A DNA stretch of 64,000 nt. It comes from Leptolyngbya sp. FACHB-261. GTDB lineage: Bacteria; Cyanobacteriota; Cyanobacteriia; FACHB-261. How positions within the stretch are numbered: position 1 is the stretch's first letter; each line of letters opens with the position of its first letter. This document shows, in pieces, positions 48,469 through 57,877 of the stretch. The position numbers were made by a program, and so were the translations under genes. The stretch spans positions 1 through 64,000 of the forward strand of contig NZ_JACJPL010000036.1 in NCBI RefSeq assembly GCF_014696065.1. The letters are read 5' to 3'. The notes beneath the pieces were generated by a model that was not told the DNA's origin, made no database searches, and worked only from the letters and a program-made list of their open reading frames with translations.

Positions 48469-50217
48469 GTGCTGTACCTAGCAGAAGTACAAAAGAAGGG
48501 CAGTTTCATGGGCGCCAGAACCGAGTTACGACTGCTGGCGCGCCAGCAGTCGGAGCAGAGTTGGGTGGCCATTACTGGTGAGGAGTGGCTTAGCTCCGAG
48601 GAGGCCAGTGCGTTTAACTCGGGTGCCTTGGTCCTGGTAGATATCGCGGGCAATCGACAGGTCCAGCGCGTGCAGGAAGCTTCACGTCAGCTTGTGAGCA
48701 TTCTGCAAAACTTCTCTCGGCTCCAAGAGAAGTTCCGGACTCAAGAGGAAGAAATTGAGCAGTGGAAGCAGTCCTTGACCTATCAAAGTCAGGAGCTGAA
48801 CCGCCGCGAGATGGAGATGGAGGCGCGTCGCGAACAGCTTCAGCAACTCGAAGAGGACTTTGAGCAGCTGGAGGCGCAACGTTTAGAGGTTGAGTCGAGC
48901 CGTACTGAAATCAATCAGCTACGCGAGGAAATGGAGCGCAACCGGGCCGAGCTAGAAGGGGCCTGGGCGCATCTGCGCGGCGAGCAACGTCGCTTCGCAG
49001 AGCGTCAGGAGAGCGTACAAACAACAGCGCTGGACACAGAACAAGCTCATTACCTTCAGTCTCTGATCGATCAGATTGGAGCGGCGCTGATCAACAGTCA
49101 GCCAATCCGTAGCTCAATTGATGATACTTTCGGTCTGTTAGAGCAGCGTCAGGCTGAACTTACGCAGCATTGGCAGGAATTAGAGCACCTGCGGGTTAAC
49201 GCTGAGCAGCAGCAAGGTGAGGTAGATCGAGGCGGCCAAGACCTACATCAGCGCTGGCAACAGTGGCATGAAGCGCAGGCATCACTGGAGAAAGCCCAGG
49301 CGGAACTTAAGGTACAGCAACACAGCTTGAACCTGAAGGAAGAACAAGCCCGGATGCTGACGCTGCAGATCCAGAACTATGAAGAGCTATATCAACAGAC
49401 CTACCAGCTAGCCGAATCCACTGATGGCGCCAAGGTTAGCCAGTCTATTGATAGTCAAGCCCTGGAGAAACTGTCAATCGAAGAGCTGCAAACTCTGGTC
49501 AATGATTTGGAGCGAGACTTCCGCAAGCTCTCGCACTTTGTCAATGATCAAGAAGAGGAGCTAAAGCTACAGCAAGAGGCGATTGATGAGTTGCTGCAGC
49601 AGCTAGAGAACCATGAAGGCTTCGAGCGAATCGAGCTTGAGAGCAACATGGACTTCGAGCAGCAGCGTTACCAAATGCTCGAAGAAACTTTGGTAGGCCA
49701 GCGTCGCAGCCTACGAGAGCGGGAGGAGTTGCTGACTCAGCACCAAAATATCCTGGCACGCCGTCAAGGCAAGATCTCAGGGGAGAGCCAAAAACCTCAA
49801 ATTGACCTGAGTCCTGTGCTAACTCAACTAGAAGGGCAAAAGCAGCAACAAGCTCAGGCCCTTGAAAAGCTAGAGGGTCAACTAGAACAGTTGCGCAGCA
49901 CGATTGGACAGATGCAGGGTACGCTCTCTCAGCAAGCAACCGACCAAGAGCATCGGCGCAACGAGTTGAAGGAACTGGAGAACCAACACCGCAACCAGAT
50001 GCGCTCAGTTGCTGAACTCTGGGGCAAGGTCAATACTTATCAAGAGCTGCTTCGCCCACTCCAGGATGGGGTAGATGCTTTGCGGAGTCAGCTGCAAACC
50101 ACTGCTGAGACCCTGCTTCACTTGGATCAGGCCAGTCAGAATCAGCAACAGGCCCTGGGCAATCTGCGGCAGACTGTTGAGTCCCTGCTAGCTTCGCCTG
50201 AGCTAGCCGCCTCATAA
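48469..50217 (+). CDS. hmpF: HmpF, coiled-coil pilus-motility protein
   Basis: 582 residues from the GTG at 48469, with AGAGGA upstream. The N-terminal head (MLYLAEVQKKGSFMGARTEL, then GALVLVDIAGNRQVQRVQEA) matches HmpF of Nostoc punctiforme as I remember it; the rest, from about residue 80, is nearly continuous coiled coil (EQWKQSLTYQSQELNRREME onward). In Nostoc HmpF gathers at cell junctions and is needed for type IV pilus-driven gliding of hormogonia. Divergent from hmpA-E, and followed by a strong terminator. Confidence 0.88.
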   Translation: MLYLAEVQKKGSFMGARTELRLLARQQSEQSWVAITGEEWLSSEEASAFNSGALVLVDIAGNRQVQRVQEASRQLVSILQNFSRLQEKFRTQEEEIEQWKQSLTYQSQELNRREMEMEARREQLQQLEEDFEQLEAQRLEVESSRTEINQLREEMERNRAELEGAWAHLRGEQRRFAERQESVQTTALDTEQAHYLQSLIDQIGAALINSQPIRSSIDDTFGLLEQRQAELTQHWQELEHLRVNAEQQQGEVDRGGQDLHQRWQQWHEAQASLEKAQAELKVQQHSLNLKEEQARMLTLQIQNYEELYQQTYQLAESTDGAKVSQSIDSQALEKLSIEELQTLVNDLERDFRKLSHFVNDQEEELKLQQEAIDELLQQLENHEGFERIELESNMDFEQQRYQMLEETLVGQRRSLREREELLTQHQNILARRQGKISGESQKPQIDLSPVLTQLEGQKQQQAQALEKLEGQLEQLRSTIGQMQGTLSQQATDQEHRRNELKELENQHRNQMRSVAELWGKVNTYQELLRPLQDGVDALRSQLQTTAETLLHLDQASQNQQQALGNLRQTVESLLASPELAAS

Positions 50218-50245
50218 AGGTCGACTCATAAAACCTAAGAAGCTT

Positions 50246-50275
50246 AAAAAGGGAGTCTACTCAGACTCCCTTTTT
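50246..50275. terminator. Bidirectional terminator between hmpF and hemC
   Basis: AAAAAGGGAGTC (50246-50257) pairs perfectly with 50264-50275 around 6 nt. The stem ends in A on one side and T on the other, so it gives an intrinsic terminator in both directions for the two convergent genes. Confidence 0.92.
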
Positions 50276-50312
50276 AGTACCTATCCCCATTGGTCACACA
50301 AGCTGGGTGCCC

Positions 50313-51278
50313 TTAGGCTCTGCCAACCTCTTGGAAGATGCTATTGAGAATCTCTTGAGCGCCCTGTTCACGTAGGCGTGCTGCTAGGGTGTTGCCCAAG
50401 GTTTCTGGATCTTCTGCAGGACCGCTGACTTGGTCTTTGACCACGGTTTTCCCATCTAGACTAGCGACAACGCCGGTCAGGATTAAGCTGTCTCCCTCAA
50501 GAACGGTGTTCACGCCGATGGGCACCTGACAGCCACCTTCTAAAGAGCGCAGGAAGGCTCGCTCAGCCAGACAACGGCGGGTGGTAGGTAGGTGCTCAAT
50601 AGCTCGAATCACTGACAGGACTTCGCTATCACCCGATCGGCACTCAATGCCCAAAGCACCCTGGCCGACCGCATGAAGGGAAATCTCAGAGGGCAGGACT
50701 TGATGAACACGATCGGCCATTCCCAGCCGTTCTAGACCTGCCACAGCCAGAATCAGAGCGTCATACTCCCCGGCATCTAGCTTGGCTAATCGGGTGTTGA
50801 GATTACCCCGAACATCCTTAAAGCTCAAGTGAGGAAAGTGATGGCGCAACTGAGCCAACCGTCGCAGCGAGGACGTGCCGATCACAGCCCCTTCGGGCAG
50901 CGTATCGATTTGCTTGCCAGCATGCTTTTCATGGAGCACCAGAGCATCTGCAGGGTTTTCGCGCTCTGAAACCGCCCCCAGCATCAGCCCCTCAGGTAAG
51001 CGAGTGGGCAAATCTTTGAGCGAATGCACCGCAAAATCAATCTCTTGATTCAGCATCCCCACTTCGAGTTCTTTAGTGAAGAGACCCTTATCGCCAATCT
51101 TGGCCAGAGCCACATCCAGCACCTTATCGCCGTGGGTGCTCATGGTGTGAACTTCAAAGTGAATGTCAGGGTGAGCCTTCTGGAGCTGCTCCTGAACCCA
51201 ATAGGTTTGAACTAGGGCCAGTTGGCTCTTGCGAGAACCGATGCGAATCACACGGGTAGGGCTGGAAACCGGAGACAT
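50313..51278 (-). CDS. hemC: Porphobilinogen deaminase (hydroxymethylbilane synthase)
   Basis: 321 residues from the ATG at 51278 ([20 protein letters not shown]); the open frame upstream of it is not conserved. Catalytic features: [37 protein letters not shown], and the cysteine that holds the dipyrromethane cofactor in [11 protein letters not shown]. It joins four porphobilinogens into hydroxymethylbilane for heme, chlorophyll and bilin synthesis. Cytoplasmic. Confidence 0.96.
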   Translation of the reverse strand: MSPVSSPTRVIRIGSRKSQLALVQTYWVQEQLQKAHPDIHFEVHTMSTHGDKVLDVALAKIGDKGLFTKELEVGMLNQEIDFAVHSLKDLPTRLPEGLMLGAVSERENPADALVLHEKHAGKQIDTLPEGAVIGTSSLRRLAQLRHHFPHLSFKDVRGNLNTRLAKLDAGEYDALILAVAGLERLGMADRVHQVLPSEISLHAVGQGALGIECRSGDSEVLSVIRAIEHLPTTRRCLAERAFLRSLEGGCQVPIGVNTVLEGDSLILTGVVASLDGKTVVKDQVSGPAEDPETLGNTLAARLREQGAQEILNSIFQEVGRA

Positions 51279-51760
51279 GATAAATCCAAAACTGACTGTC
51301 GAAGTCAGATCAAGTGAATGAGCAAAGGCAGAAGTTCCCATTCAGCTTACCGTAACGGTCTGCTTGTCCTGGGCAGATTGTGCTTACTCCAGCTGCTTTG
51401 TAATAATCTGCAATCACCAACGAGCCTGCGTACAGTGACTTATTTGTCAAGATTTGATGTTAAAGCTCCGCAAATTTGAGGTTGTCCCCCCTTGCGCATC
51501 CAAGGAGGCTGGTCTAACCTGTACTCATTAGGAAGGGCTATCCTAATCCCCCCGTATAGCCCAGAGTCCCCGAAAATGGCAACCTGCTCCGAAAGGACAG
51601 GGCGCAAATCAGTAGACCTAAGCCAGCGTTACAAGGGTATGGATGCTACTGACACCGAAGGGATTTTATACTGAGACAACTGAATAACTTTTGACTAATG
51701 ACCTGGAGCCTCAGAGGCTTCAGGTCATTAGTTTGAGGGAGGCTTGAGAAGCCGAACTAG
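51279..51760. other. Gene-free stretch behind the M16 peptidase gene
   Basis: A 60-codon open frame (51492-51674) has no support. Small hairpins occur at 51490-51505 (CCTTG/CAAGG) and 51527-51547 (ATTAGGA/TCCTAAT), and a large one at 51694-51732 is listed separately. The hemC promoter should lie at the left end. Confidence 0.5.
51694..51732 (-). terminator. Long hairpin behind the M16 peptidase gene
   Basis: The arms ACTAATGACCTGGAGCCTC (51694-51712) and 51714-51732 are complementary over 19 nt apart from one G-T wobble, with a single base between them. It lies 28 nt behind the minus-strand peptidase stop. Only a short A/T tract follows, so termination efficiency is uncertain. Confidence 0.6.
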
Positions 51761-53044
51761 CTAAGCCTCCGTAGGACGCATGACCACAATGCCGTAGGCT
51801 TGGGGATTCAAGAAAGCCTGAGCCGCTTGGCGCATCTGAGCCGCACTCACAGAGCGAATGCGTTCTGGATAGTCCAGGGCAGGCTCCAAATCGCCAATCA
51901 CGGTATGGTAGTAGCCATAAAGGCCCGCGCGATTACTGGGGCTTTCGTTGCTGAAGATAAAGCGATTGGCAACCTGAGTCCGTACCCGCTCTACTTCGGT
52001 TTCCGAGACTAATTCATCCTGCAAGCGCTGTAAATGCTCGGTGATCGCTGTCTCAACTGCCCCTATATTCTCGGTTGGGCATTGTGCCGCTACATAGAAG
52101 GTGCCTTGCAGCGCTTGGGTCATGTTGCTAACTGAGATCTGATCGACCAAGCCTCGCTCTTCGCGCAGGTCTCGAACCAGCCGCGACGTACGCCCAGTTG
52201 CCAGAATACTGGCGATCACATCTAGGGGATAGGTGGCATTCAGATCATCGGCTCCGGGCACCCGCCAGGTCATCATCAGCCGGGCTTGCTTCAAGCTGCT
52301 ATCTGTGACTTCCTGGCGCTCAACCGTGGTGAATGGAGTCTCAGGTGTCCAGTTTGAATGGCGCGGTCTAGGCCGACTGGGCGCTGCGGCAAATTGCGCT
52401 TCCAGGATGCCTATGAGCTTCTCAGTGGGTAGATTGCCAACGACTACCGCTGTGAGGTTGGCAGGATTGTACCAGTGCTGGTGAAAGTCTCGCATCTGCT
52501 GAGCCTGCAACTCCTCAATCACGGTCGTGGGCCCAAGCACGGGGCGACGATAGGGCAACTGAGCAAAGGTCAAGTCCATCGCCTGGTAGAACAGGCGACG
52601 GCGGGGATTATCTTCAGAGCGGCGGATTTCTTCTAGGATGACCGAGCGTTCGCGCTCAAAAGCCTCATCATCAATGCTGGCATTGAGCACAACATCCAAC
52701 TGGTGTGGGGCTAGGTCGGCAAAATCAGCTGGGGCAGTAGTGATGTAGTACTGGGTGTAGTCCTGGCTAGTGGCAGCATTGGTTGCTCCTCCGCGCTGCT
52801 CGATCAGACGCTCAAACTCGCCTAGGGCCAAGCGGTCTGTGCCTTTGAATACCATGTGCTCTAGATAGTGAGCCATACCGTTGATGTCATCACTTTCCTG
52901 GGCAGAGCCAACATTCAGCCAAAGGCTCAGGTTGACGGCGTCCACTGGCATCTGTTCAGCGATGATCGTGACACCGTTATCAAGCTGCTGCACAGTTGGC
53001 GCCGGAGCAGCAGAGCGAGGAAGTGAGAGGGTCATGCACATCAT
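51761..53044 (-). CDS. M16-family zinc peptidase (processing-protease-like)
   Basis: About 427 residues; start taken at the ATG pair near 53044, since the frame upstream opens with TTG and no ribosome-binding site fits well. The inverted zinc motif HYLEHMVFKGT (H-x-x-E-H) is at about residue 70, followed by the downstream glutamate region FERERSVILEEIRRSEDNP. The C-terminal half has the R/Y-type motif region SNRAGLYGYYHTVIGD. Such proteins are related to PqqF/mitochondrial processing peptidase beta. No signal peptide is evident. Confidence 0.85.
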   Translation of the reverse strand: MMCMTLSLPRSAAPAPTVQQLDNGVTIIAEQMPVDAVNLSLWLNVGSAQESDDINGMAHYLEHMVFKGTDRLALGEFERLIEQRGGATNAATSQDYTQYYITTAPADFADLAPHQLDVVLNASIDDEAFERERSVILEEIRRSEDNPRRRLFYQAMDLTFAQLPYRRPVLGPTTVIEELQAQQMRDFHQHWYNPANLTAVVVGNLPTEKLIGILEAQFAAAPSRPRPRHSNWTPETPFTTVERQEVTDSSLKQARLMMTWRVPGADDLNATYPLDVIASILATGRTSRLVRDLREERGLVDQISVSNMTQALQGTFYVAAQCPTENIGAVETAITEHLQRLQDELVSETEVERVRTQVANRFIFSNESPSNRAGLYGYYHTVIGDLEPALDYPERIRSVSAAQMRQAAQAFLNPQAYGIVVMRPTEA

Positions 53045-53093
53045 GGGTAATGGGCCAGTACCTCCATGATGCCTGAGACTCAAGGTTTCTGGG

Positions 53094-54083
53094 CTATGCC
53101 TGAGTCCGGCCTAGAACTAAATAACGCTGGAGAAATGGCAACCCGATCAAGGTGGGCACCCAATAGCGGGTGGAGATCAGCAGGCCAATACCGGCTAGTT
53201 GTTCGGGAGGGGCATAGGGGGCAAAGATGGCAATGAGCGCAGCATCACGGGTGCCCATGCCACCTAAAGTGACAGGTAGCAGACCAGCCAGAATGGCAAT
53301 TGGGGCCAGCCCAAACACCAGGGGCACTGGCAAGTCTAGATTCAAGGTGCGAAAGAACAAATAGATCTGGGTCAGGTGCAGAAACCACACTCCCAAGGAC
53401 GCCCCAATGATGCCCCAGAAGCGCCAGGGATTACGTTTGAGGTGTGCGATGAAGCTCTGTGCTTCCAGCAAGGAACGAGTAATCTTGCCTTTGGCTAGGC
53501 CCTGTGTGAGCTTGAGCAGGGCAGCGAACAGGCGATTGCTGGGACTATCGAGGGTTAGCAGGAGCAAGGTCACGGTGAGCACGCTAAAGGCAAAGACCAT
53601 GACCGCGCCTACCAGCGGGTCGAAGCGACCCATGAGCGTGACACCCAACAGGAAGACCACACACAGCCCTGCCATGTCCAGCAGTTTCTCAACAATGACG
53701 CTGTTGAGCCCCTGTCCTAGACCGGTGATGCCTTCCACGTTGAGGAAATAGGCTTTCACCATATCGCCTGCCTTGGTGATGATGTTGAGAGCTCCGGCGG
53801 CCAGAAAAATCTTGAGAGCGGTCCAGCGTGGCAACTCAACCAGGCCCAGTAGCATCCAGCGCCAGCGCTCAGCGCTAACTAGAGCGGTAATCACAAAGAA
53901 GGTGGAGGCCAAGCCCAAAAAGCCCCAGTTGAGCCGGGCGAAGTAAGCCTGAAACGCAGCGAAATTCAGGTTCTTAAAGATCAGGCCCAGCAAGACCAGG
54001 CTAACAACTAGCGCCAAGATTTTCTTCCAGCCCAGCCGGATGACGGGGCGGGTGGGGTTAGGGGTAGGGATGGGTTCAGTCAC
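53094..54083 (-). CDS. UPF0104 / lysylphosphatidylglycerol synthase-like membrane protein
   Basis: 329 residues from GTG with about eight hydrophobic helices. The family block LPVTLGGMGTRDAALIAIF is at about residues 268-286, and NIITKAGDMVKAYFL is at about 95. The soluble catalytic part of MprF is absent, so this is the flippase-like membrane domain alone. Substrate unknown; a lipid carrier is likely. It ends 10 nt before the frame of the M16 peptidase, so the two may form one transcript. Confidence 0.82.
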   Translation of the reverse strand: MTEPIPTPNPTRPVIRLGWKKILALVVSLVLLGLIFKNLNFAAFQAYFARLNWGFLGLASTFFVITALVSAERWRWMLLGLVELPRWTALKIFLAAGALNIITKAGDMVKAYFLNVEGITGLGQGLNSVIVEKLLDMAGLCVVFLLGVTLMGRFDPLVGAVMVFAFSVLTVTLLLLTLDSPSNRLFAALLKLTQGLAKGKITRSLLEAQSFIAHLKRNPWRFWGIIGASLGVWFLHLTQIYLFFRTLNLDLPVPLVFGLAPIAILAGLLPVTLGGMGTRDAALIAIFAPYAPPEQLAGIGLLISTRYWVPTLIGLPFLQRYLVLGRTQA

Positions 54084-54220
54084 GTTGAATATCTTGGCAG
54101 CAATCGGCAGCGCAGGCGACTGGATCAGTCTAGTGACTTCAGGTGAGACTCGACGCTGCCGTTTCTAGCTTGCCTATCCCTGGAGGCACTCAGTAGCTGA
54201 GGGAGTAGAGGCATTAGTCT

Positions 54221-54514
54221 CTAGAGCCCTCTGGCTGGCTTCACCTGTTCCCAAAGGTCTTGAATTTCTTCTTCGGAGAATGCGCCTTCCTGGGCTGCTT
54301 CTGACCAATCGAGTAATCGACGCCAAGCAAAGGTTTGAGCAACACGAATGAAATCATTTTCCGGCCAGGATGGATGGACCCAAACGGCAATTTGGCTGTT
54401 TGGAATCCCTTCGGAGATTAGTTCAAATGTGACTCTGTGATAATGCTCTGCAAAGCCGTCTCTCGCTACCAGTCTCTCAACCGCAGCAAGTTTAATTGTG
54501 CTGGAATGATACAT
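54221..54514 (-). CDS. Hypothetical small protein
   Basis: 97 residues with no export signal. It contains HYHRVTFELISEGIPNSQIA, VWVHPSWPENDFIRVAQTFA and an acidic helical end (FSEEEIQDLWEQVKPARG). I do not recognise the family. The amino acid composition is that of a real soluble protein, and the frame has an ATG start. It lies 47 nt after the GAF-domain gene on the same strand. Confidence 0.55.
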   Translation of the reverse strand: MYHSSTIKLAAVERLVARDGFAEHYHRVTFELISEGIPNSQIAVWVHPSWPENDFIRVAQTFAWRRLLDWSEAAQEGAFSEEEIQDLWEQVKPARGL

Positions 54515-54561
54515 GGAAAACTTGGCTGGGAAAGCTTAGCTAAAAATGGTGTTAGTCGAGC

Positions 54562-55179
54562 TTAGCCGACAACCTTTTGCTCAATAGATGTTGTACTCTT
54601 TCGGAGATTTCGAACCTCCCATAAGGCTTCAAGAGTTGATGAGACTAGTTCTGCAAACTTGATAAAGTGCTTCTCATCTTCCTCTGTAAAGTCACCCTCG
54701 TACTTATCGGAGAGCTGTGGTAATCCCCAGTTAGTTCCATTTCGCCCTACAAGCGGTGCGGCAAGCCAACCACGCATGGGCGGGTGCTTGCCTGCTTCAT
54801 TACCAAAGCCCTTCCACTCAGGGTGCGCTTCTAATTCCGCTTGGGTCATGCGTACTGGCTTATTGTGGCGCAATAACCAGCCATGAGTGCCATAGCCAGT
54901 AGCAGGTGTCTTATAGTCCGCCCAGGATTCATACTTTTCGGAAAGCGAAAAGAATTTGCGAATTGAATTCCAGTCCTCCTGTACCACAATCGCGATTGCC
55001 GATTGATGGGCTCCCACCAGAACCCGGATCAGCTCAACTGCGTTGCTCAGAACGCGATTTGTATTATCAATTAATTCTTCATCAATGGCATCAGGATTCT
55101 GAATGACTGGATTGGGTGTTGCGCCAGTGACCACGTTCCGATAGATGTTCTGATGCATATTCGACTTCAAATCAGACAT
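54562..55179 (-). CDS. GAF-domain protein
   Basis: 205 residues. One GAF-like domain covers most of the protein (AVELIRVLVGAHQSAIAIVV, ATGYGTHGWLLRHNKPVRMT, MRGWLAAPLVGRNGTNWGLP, FTEEDEKHFIKFAELVSSTL). No kinase or cyclase follows, so it would be a stand-alone sensor. No conserved cysteine for a bilin is evident in the expected place, so a small-molecule or redox ligand is as likely as a chromophore. Confidence 0.72.
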   Translation of the reverse strand: MSDLKSNMHQNIYRNVVTGATPNPVIQNPDAIDEELIDNTNRVLSNAVELIRVLVGAHQSAIAIVVQEDWNSIRKFFSLSEKYESWADYKTPATGYGTHGWLLRHNKPVRMTQAELEAHPEWKGFGNEAGKHPPMRGWLAAPLVGRNGTNWGLPQLSDKYEGDFTEEDEKHFIKFAELVSSTLEALWEVRNLRKSTTSIEQKVVG

Positions 55180-55259
55180 AAGATGGGCCTCTTTGAGGCT
55201 GTATAGATTACAACATCAGAATTTTTAGCAGAGCCAGTCAGTGAACGGCCTAAACCTAT

Positions 55260-56009
55260 TTACCAAGGCACTGGTTTACCTAGATGGAAGAAGCCACCGC
55301 TCGGGCCATCAGCGGCAAGGGTCGCTAGCTGAACACCTGTTTTAGCTCCCTCAGTAATGTCCATCATTGCTCCCTCCCCACCCAAGTCTGTTTTGACCCA
55401 ACCAGGATGAGCACTATTAACTTTGACAGGTGTATTGCGTAACTCATGAGCTAAATGAACGGTGAAGGAGTTAACGGCTGCTTTGGAAGCATCATAGGCG
55501 AACGGTTTCGAGTCGTAGATAAGTGAAGTCGGGTCAGCATGTAGGGTCAAGGAGCCTTCTATGCTAGCCATATTCACAATTCGGCCACTAGAGCTTTTCA
55601 GGATCAGCGGTAGTAGGGCCTGCGTGAGTTCCACTAAAGCAAAGAAATTGGTATTGAACGTCTGTCGGATGATGTCCAGCGATACAGAACTGGCATTACT
55701 GATGGACCATTCGCCATCCAACATGACCCCAGCATTGTTGATCAGGACATCGAGCTTGCCAAACTGGTTTTCAATTGTTTGAACAGCAGTTTGAATATGG
55801 CTGCTGTTTGTGATGTCAAGAGCAATAGCTTGGGCCTTAAGCCCCTCATTCTTTAGAGATGTGGTTGCTGTCTCCGCTGCTTGCAAATTGCGAGCGGCGA
55901 TCAGAACTGTCAATCCTTGTTGACTAAGCTGACGGCTCATTTCAAGGCCAAGACCTTTATTGGCTCCAGTAATCAAGGCCACCTTGTTGTTAGATTCGAT
56001 GTTGACCAC
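55260..56009 (-). CDS. Short-chain dehydrogenase/reductase
   Basis: 249 residues. Cofactor loop TGANKGLGLEMSR, NNAGVMLDG, and the active-site YDASKAAVN with Tyr and Lys in place. Start taken at GTG 56009 because AAGGAG lies about 9 nt upstream; a TTG 6 nt earlier is in frame but too close to it. The start overlaps the first of two TTGAC-N4-GTCAA elements. NAD(P)H-dependent oxidoreductase of unknown substrate. Confidence 0.85.
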   Translation of the reverse strand: MVNIESNNKVALITGANKGLGLEMSRQLSQQGLTVLIAARNLQAAETATTSLKNEGLKAQAIALDITNSSHIQTAVQTIENQFGKLDVLINNAGVMLDGEWSISNASSVSLDIIRQTFNTNFFALVELTQALLPLILKSSSGRIVNMASIEGSLTLHADPTSLIYDSKPFAYDASKAAVNSFTVHLAHELRNTPVKVNSAHPGWVKTDLGGEGAMMDITEGAKTGVQLATLAADGPSGGFFHLGKPVPW

Positions 56010-56053
56010 CGTCAATTACTCCTTCCTATGCTGGTGATATTGACCGTCGTCAA
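56002..56053. promoter_or_regulatory. Pair of operator-like inverted repeats before the SDR gene
   Basis: TTGAC-CACC-GTCAA (56002-56015) and TTGAC-CGTC-GTCAA (56040-56053) share 15 of 17 bases including the flanking TTA, with centres 38 bp apart. One lies on the start codon and the other in the promoter position. This pattern suits a dimeric repressor such as the TetR or MarR type; no cognate regulator gene is adjacent. Confidence 0.6.
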
Positions 56054-56499
56054 TTAGTTTCCTGAGTCAAAATTTGTCGAGTAAACACGGAGTGAACTGC
56101 GCTTGAATGTCTGGCAATATTCGCACGAATTTTGAGGCGAGAAAACCTAGACAAAAGGCTAGGTTGATCTAGATAACATGGCACAAGTATGCAGAGCTAC
56201 GTCTTTAATCTGGAGGGTTTCCAAGAAATGAGAAATGGCTTTCTCCATTCTTGCTCTGTATCAAAATTATTTTTTAACCCACGGTACAGAATCTAATGTT
56301 CTGAACAGCCCAATGTCTTGGGCATTCTTGCCCTTTTTATTAAAATCTTGCTAATATTGCATTGGCCATCGTGATATTAAGGTGTGTGATGACCTATCAA
56401 AGCGCTGCACACACAGTTCTCAAAGCTTGGCGTAACCAAATAACTGCACGATCCTTATCGCATTGACTGCTCTACTGGCCGGCTCTAGCGAGAAGAATA
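56016..56499. other. Gene-free stretch between SDR and the broken SnoaL-like gene
   Basis: Besides the second operator-like repeat, it holds the hairpin GCCCAATGTCTTGGGC (56308-56323) followed some bases later by a T run. No coding frame seen. It is A+T-rich relative to the neighbours. Confidence 0.5.
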
Positions 56500-56972
56500 G
56501 TGATGACAGTTCAACAAAATATCGCAGTGGCAACGCGATTTATGAATGATGGGATTGCCATTGCGGATATGTCAGTGTTCGATGAAACTCTAGATCCAGA
56601 CATCACTGTTACGACAGCACTGTTACGACAGGCTTGCATCCGACTGGTCCAATCGAGGGTAGAGAAGACTACAAGCAAATTTTCTCTGCTTTCGCAGATG
56701 CTTGGCCAGTGAAGCAGTTTCTGATTGACGAAATCTTTGGTGCTGATGACAAAGTAGTCGTGCGATTTACAGCAACCGCTGTGTTTAAGAAAGACTATTA
56801 TGGAGTGCAGGCCACCAATCAGATAGTGCCGTTGAAGGAGGTACACATTTTAACCTTCAGGGCTGGGAAAATTGTTGAAAATATTGTGAGTGGCACCAAT
56901 TTTCCGTTTGAATACATCATGTATCCGGTTTTGAGAGATGCTGTGATTGGCAATCTTGAAATCGAAGCTTGA
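56500..56972 (+). pseudogene. SnoaL/NTF2-like protein, frameshifted by a tandem duplication
   Basis: The first frame gives TVQQNIAVATRFMNDGIAIA and VFDETLDPDITVTT, then leaves the family at about 56615. A second frame resumes with GLHPTGPIEGREDYKQIFSA and runs to 56972 (VVRFTATAVFKKDYYGVQAT, PLKEVHILTFRAGKIVENI). Removing one of two adjacent 14-nt copies (56604-56617, 56618-56631) restores one frame: DITVTTGLHPTGPIEG. The intact protein would be about 152 residues, an NTF2-fold small-ligand or polyketide-cyclase-like protein. Confidence 0.85.
56604..56631 (+). repeat. 14-bp tandem duplication
   Basis: CACTGTTACGACAG occurs twice in direct succession. 14 is not a multiple of three, so the duplication shifts the frame of the SnoaL-like gene. 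Both copies are identical, so the event is recent or still reversible. Confidence 0.95.
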
Positions 56973-57023
56973 TTTTTTAGAATTCACAATCTCTACGCTA
57001 TGTTATGAATGTGCCAAAGCTTC

Positions 57024-57061
57024 AATGCGGCTGCTTGTCAAGAAGCACAAGCAGCCGCATT
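57024..57061 (+). terminator. Strong hairpin behind the SnoaL-like pseudogene
   Basis: AATGCGGCTGCTTG (57024-57037) pairs perfectly with 57048-57061 around 10 nt. It lies 52 nt after the frame and is followed by a T-containing stretch. The remaining bases to the wrbA stop show nothing else. Confidence 0.7.
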
Positions 57062-57224
57062 GGTTTAGATTTTAGCCAGTCTAGGTCACGCTCATTCTCG
57101 ACGGAAACGTCACTGAGCTACCCGTCCAACTGATGTTTCCAAGTGTGGTTTTTGACTGCCATTTGAATGCCATTTACGAATGCTGTTGAGCTGAAGGAAG
57201 TGGCGTTATCTGATGAGCTCACGT

Positions 57225-57854
57225 CTACTGCTGGGTAGCCGTCTCGCCCACTGCCTTTAGCGCACGCGCTATTTGTGCCACACGTTTGCCCTGAAAACGG
57301 GCAACTGCGAGATCATCCTCGTTGGGCGGTGTGTTGTTTTGCCCCGATACTGAGGATGCACCGTAGGGTGTGCCCGCCTTGAAAAGGGCTGGATCGGCGT
57401 AGCCTAGAGGCACAATAACCATACCCAAGTGTGCCATCGGGTGGTACATCGAGATCAGCGTGCTTTCATTGCCGCCATGTACTGTTGAGGTCGAGGTGAA
57501 GACGCTGCCAGCTTTGCCAACCAGTTTGCCCTGAAACCATAGACCGCCGAGCGAATCGATATAAGCCTTAAGTTCAGATGACACATTGCCAAAGCGGGTC
57601 GGCGTACCGAAGATAATGGCATCAGCTGATTCCGCATCCTCTGGGGTGGGGGCTTCATACTGAGCGTTCATGCGCTCCGCGTTCTCGACCCAGCCCTCCG
57701 CTTTTTGCATAACTTCGTGAGAGACAATCTCACGTGCACGACGCAACACAACTTCAGCCCCTTCTGCCTGTGCGCCTTCTGCTATCGCTTTGGCGAGAGC
57801 TTCAGTGGACCCATTTCGCGAATAAAACGCGATTAATACTTTGATTGCATCCAT
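57225..57854 (-). CDS. wrbA: NAD(P)H:quinone oxidoreductase, WrbA type
   Basis: 209 residues with a flavodoxin-like fold: the FMN phosphate loop FYSRNGSTEALAKAIAEG, DAIIFGTPTRFGNVSSELK, STVHGGNESTLISMYHPMAH and the late SGQNNTPPNEDDL. WrbA enzymes reduce quinones by two electrons and protect against redox cycling. Cytoplasmic tetramer by family. An inverted repeat GGCCTA-N7-TAGGCC lies about 25-45 nt upstream. Confidence 0.92.
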   Translation of the reverse strand: MDAIKVLIAFYSRNGSTEALAKAIAEGAQAEGAEVVLRRAREIVSHEVMQKAEGWVENAERMNAQYEAPTPEDAESADAIIFGTPTRFGNVSSELKAYIDSLGGLWFQGKLVGKAGSVFTSTSTVHGGNESTLISMYHPMAHLGMVIVPLGYADPALFKAGTPYGASSVSGQNNTPPNEDDLAVARFQGKRVAQIARALKAVGETATQQ

Positions 57855-57877
57855 ACTCTTATTCTGAACTCTTTACG

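Noticed and set aside
51492-51674. 60-codon open frame between hemC and the M16 peptidase gene
   Set aside because: No ribosome-binding site and a composition unlike a protein; more likely non-coding.
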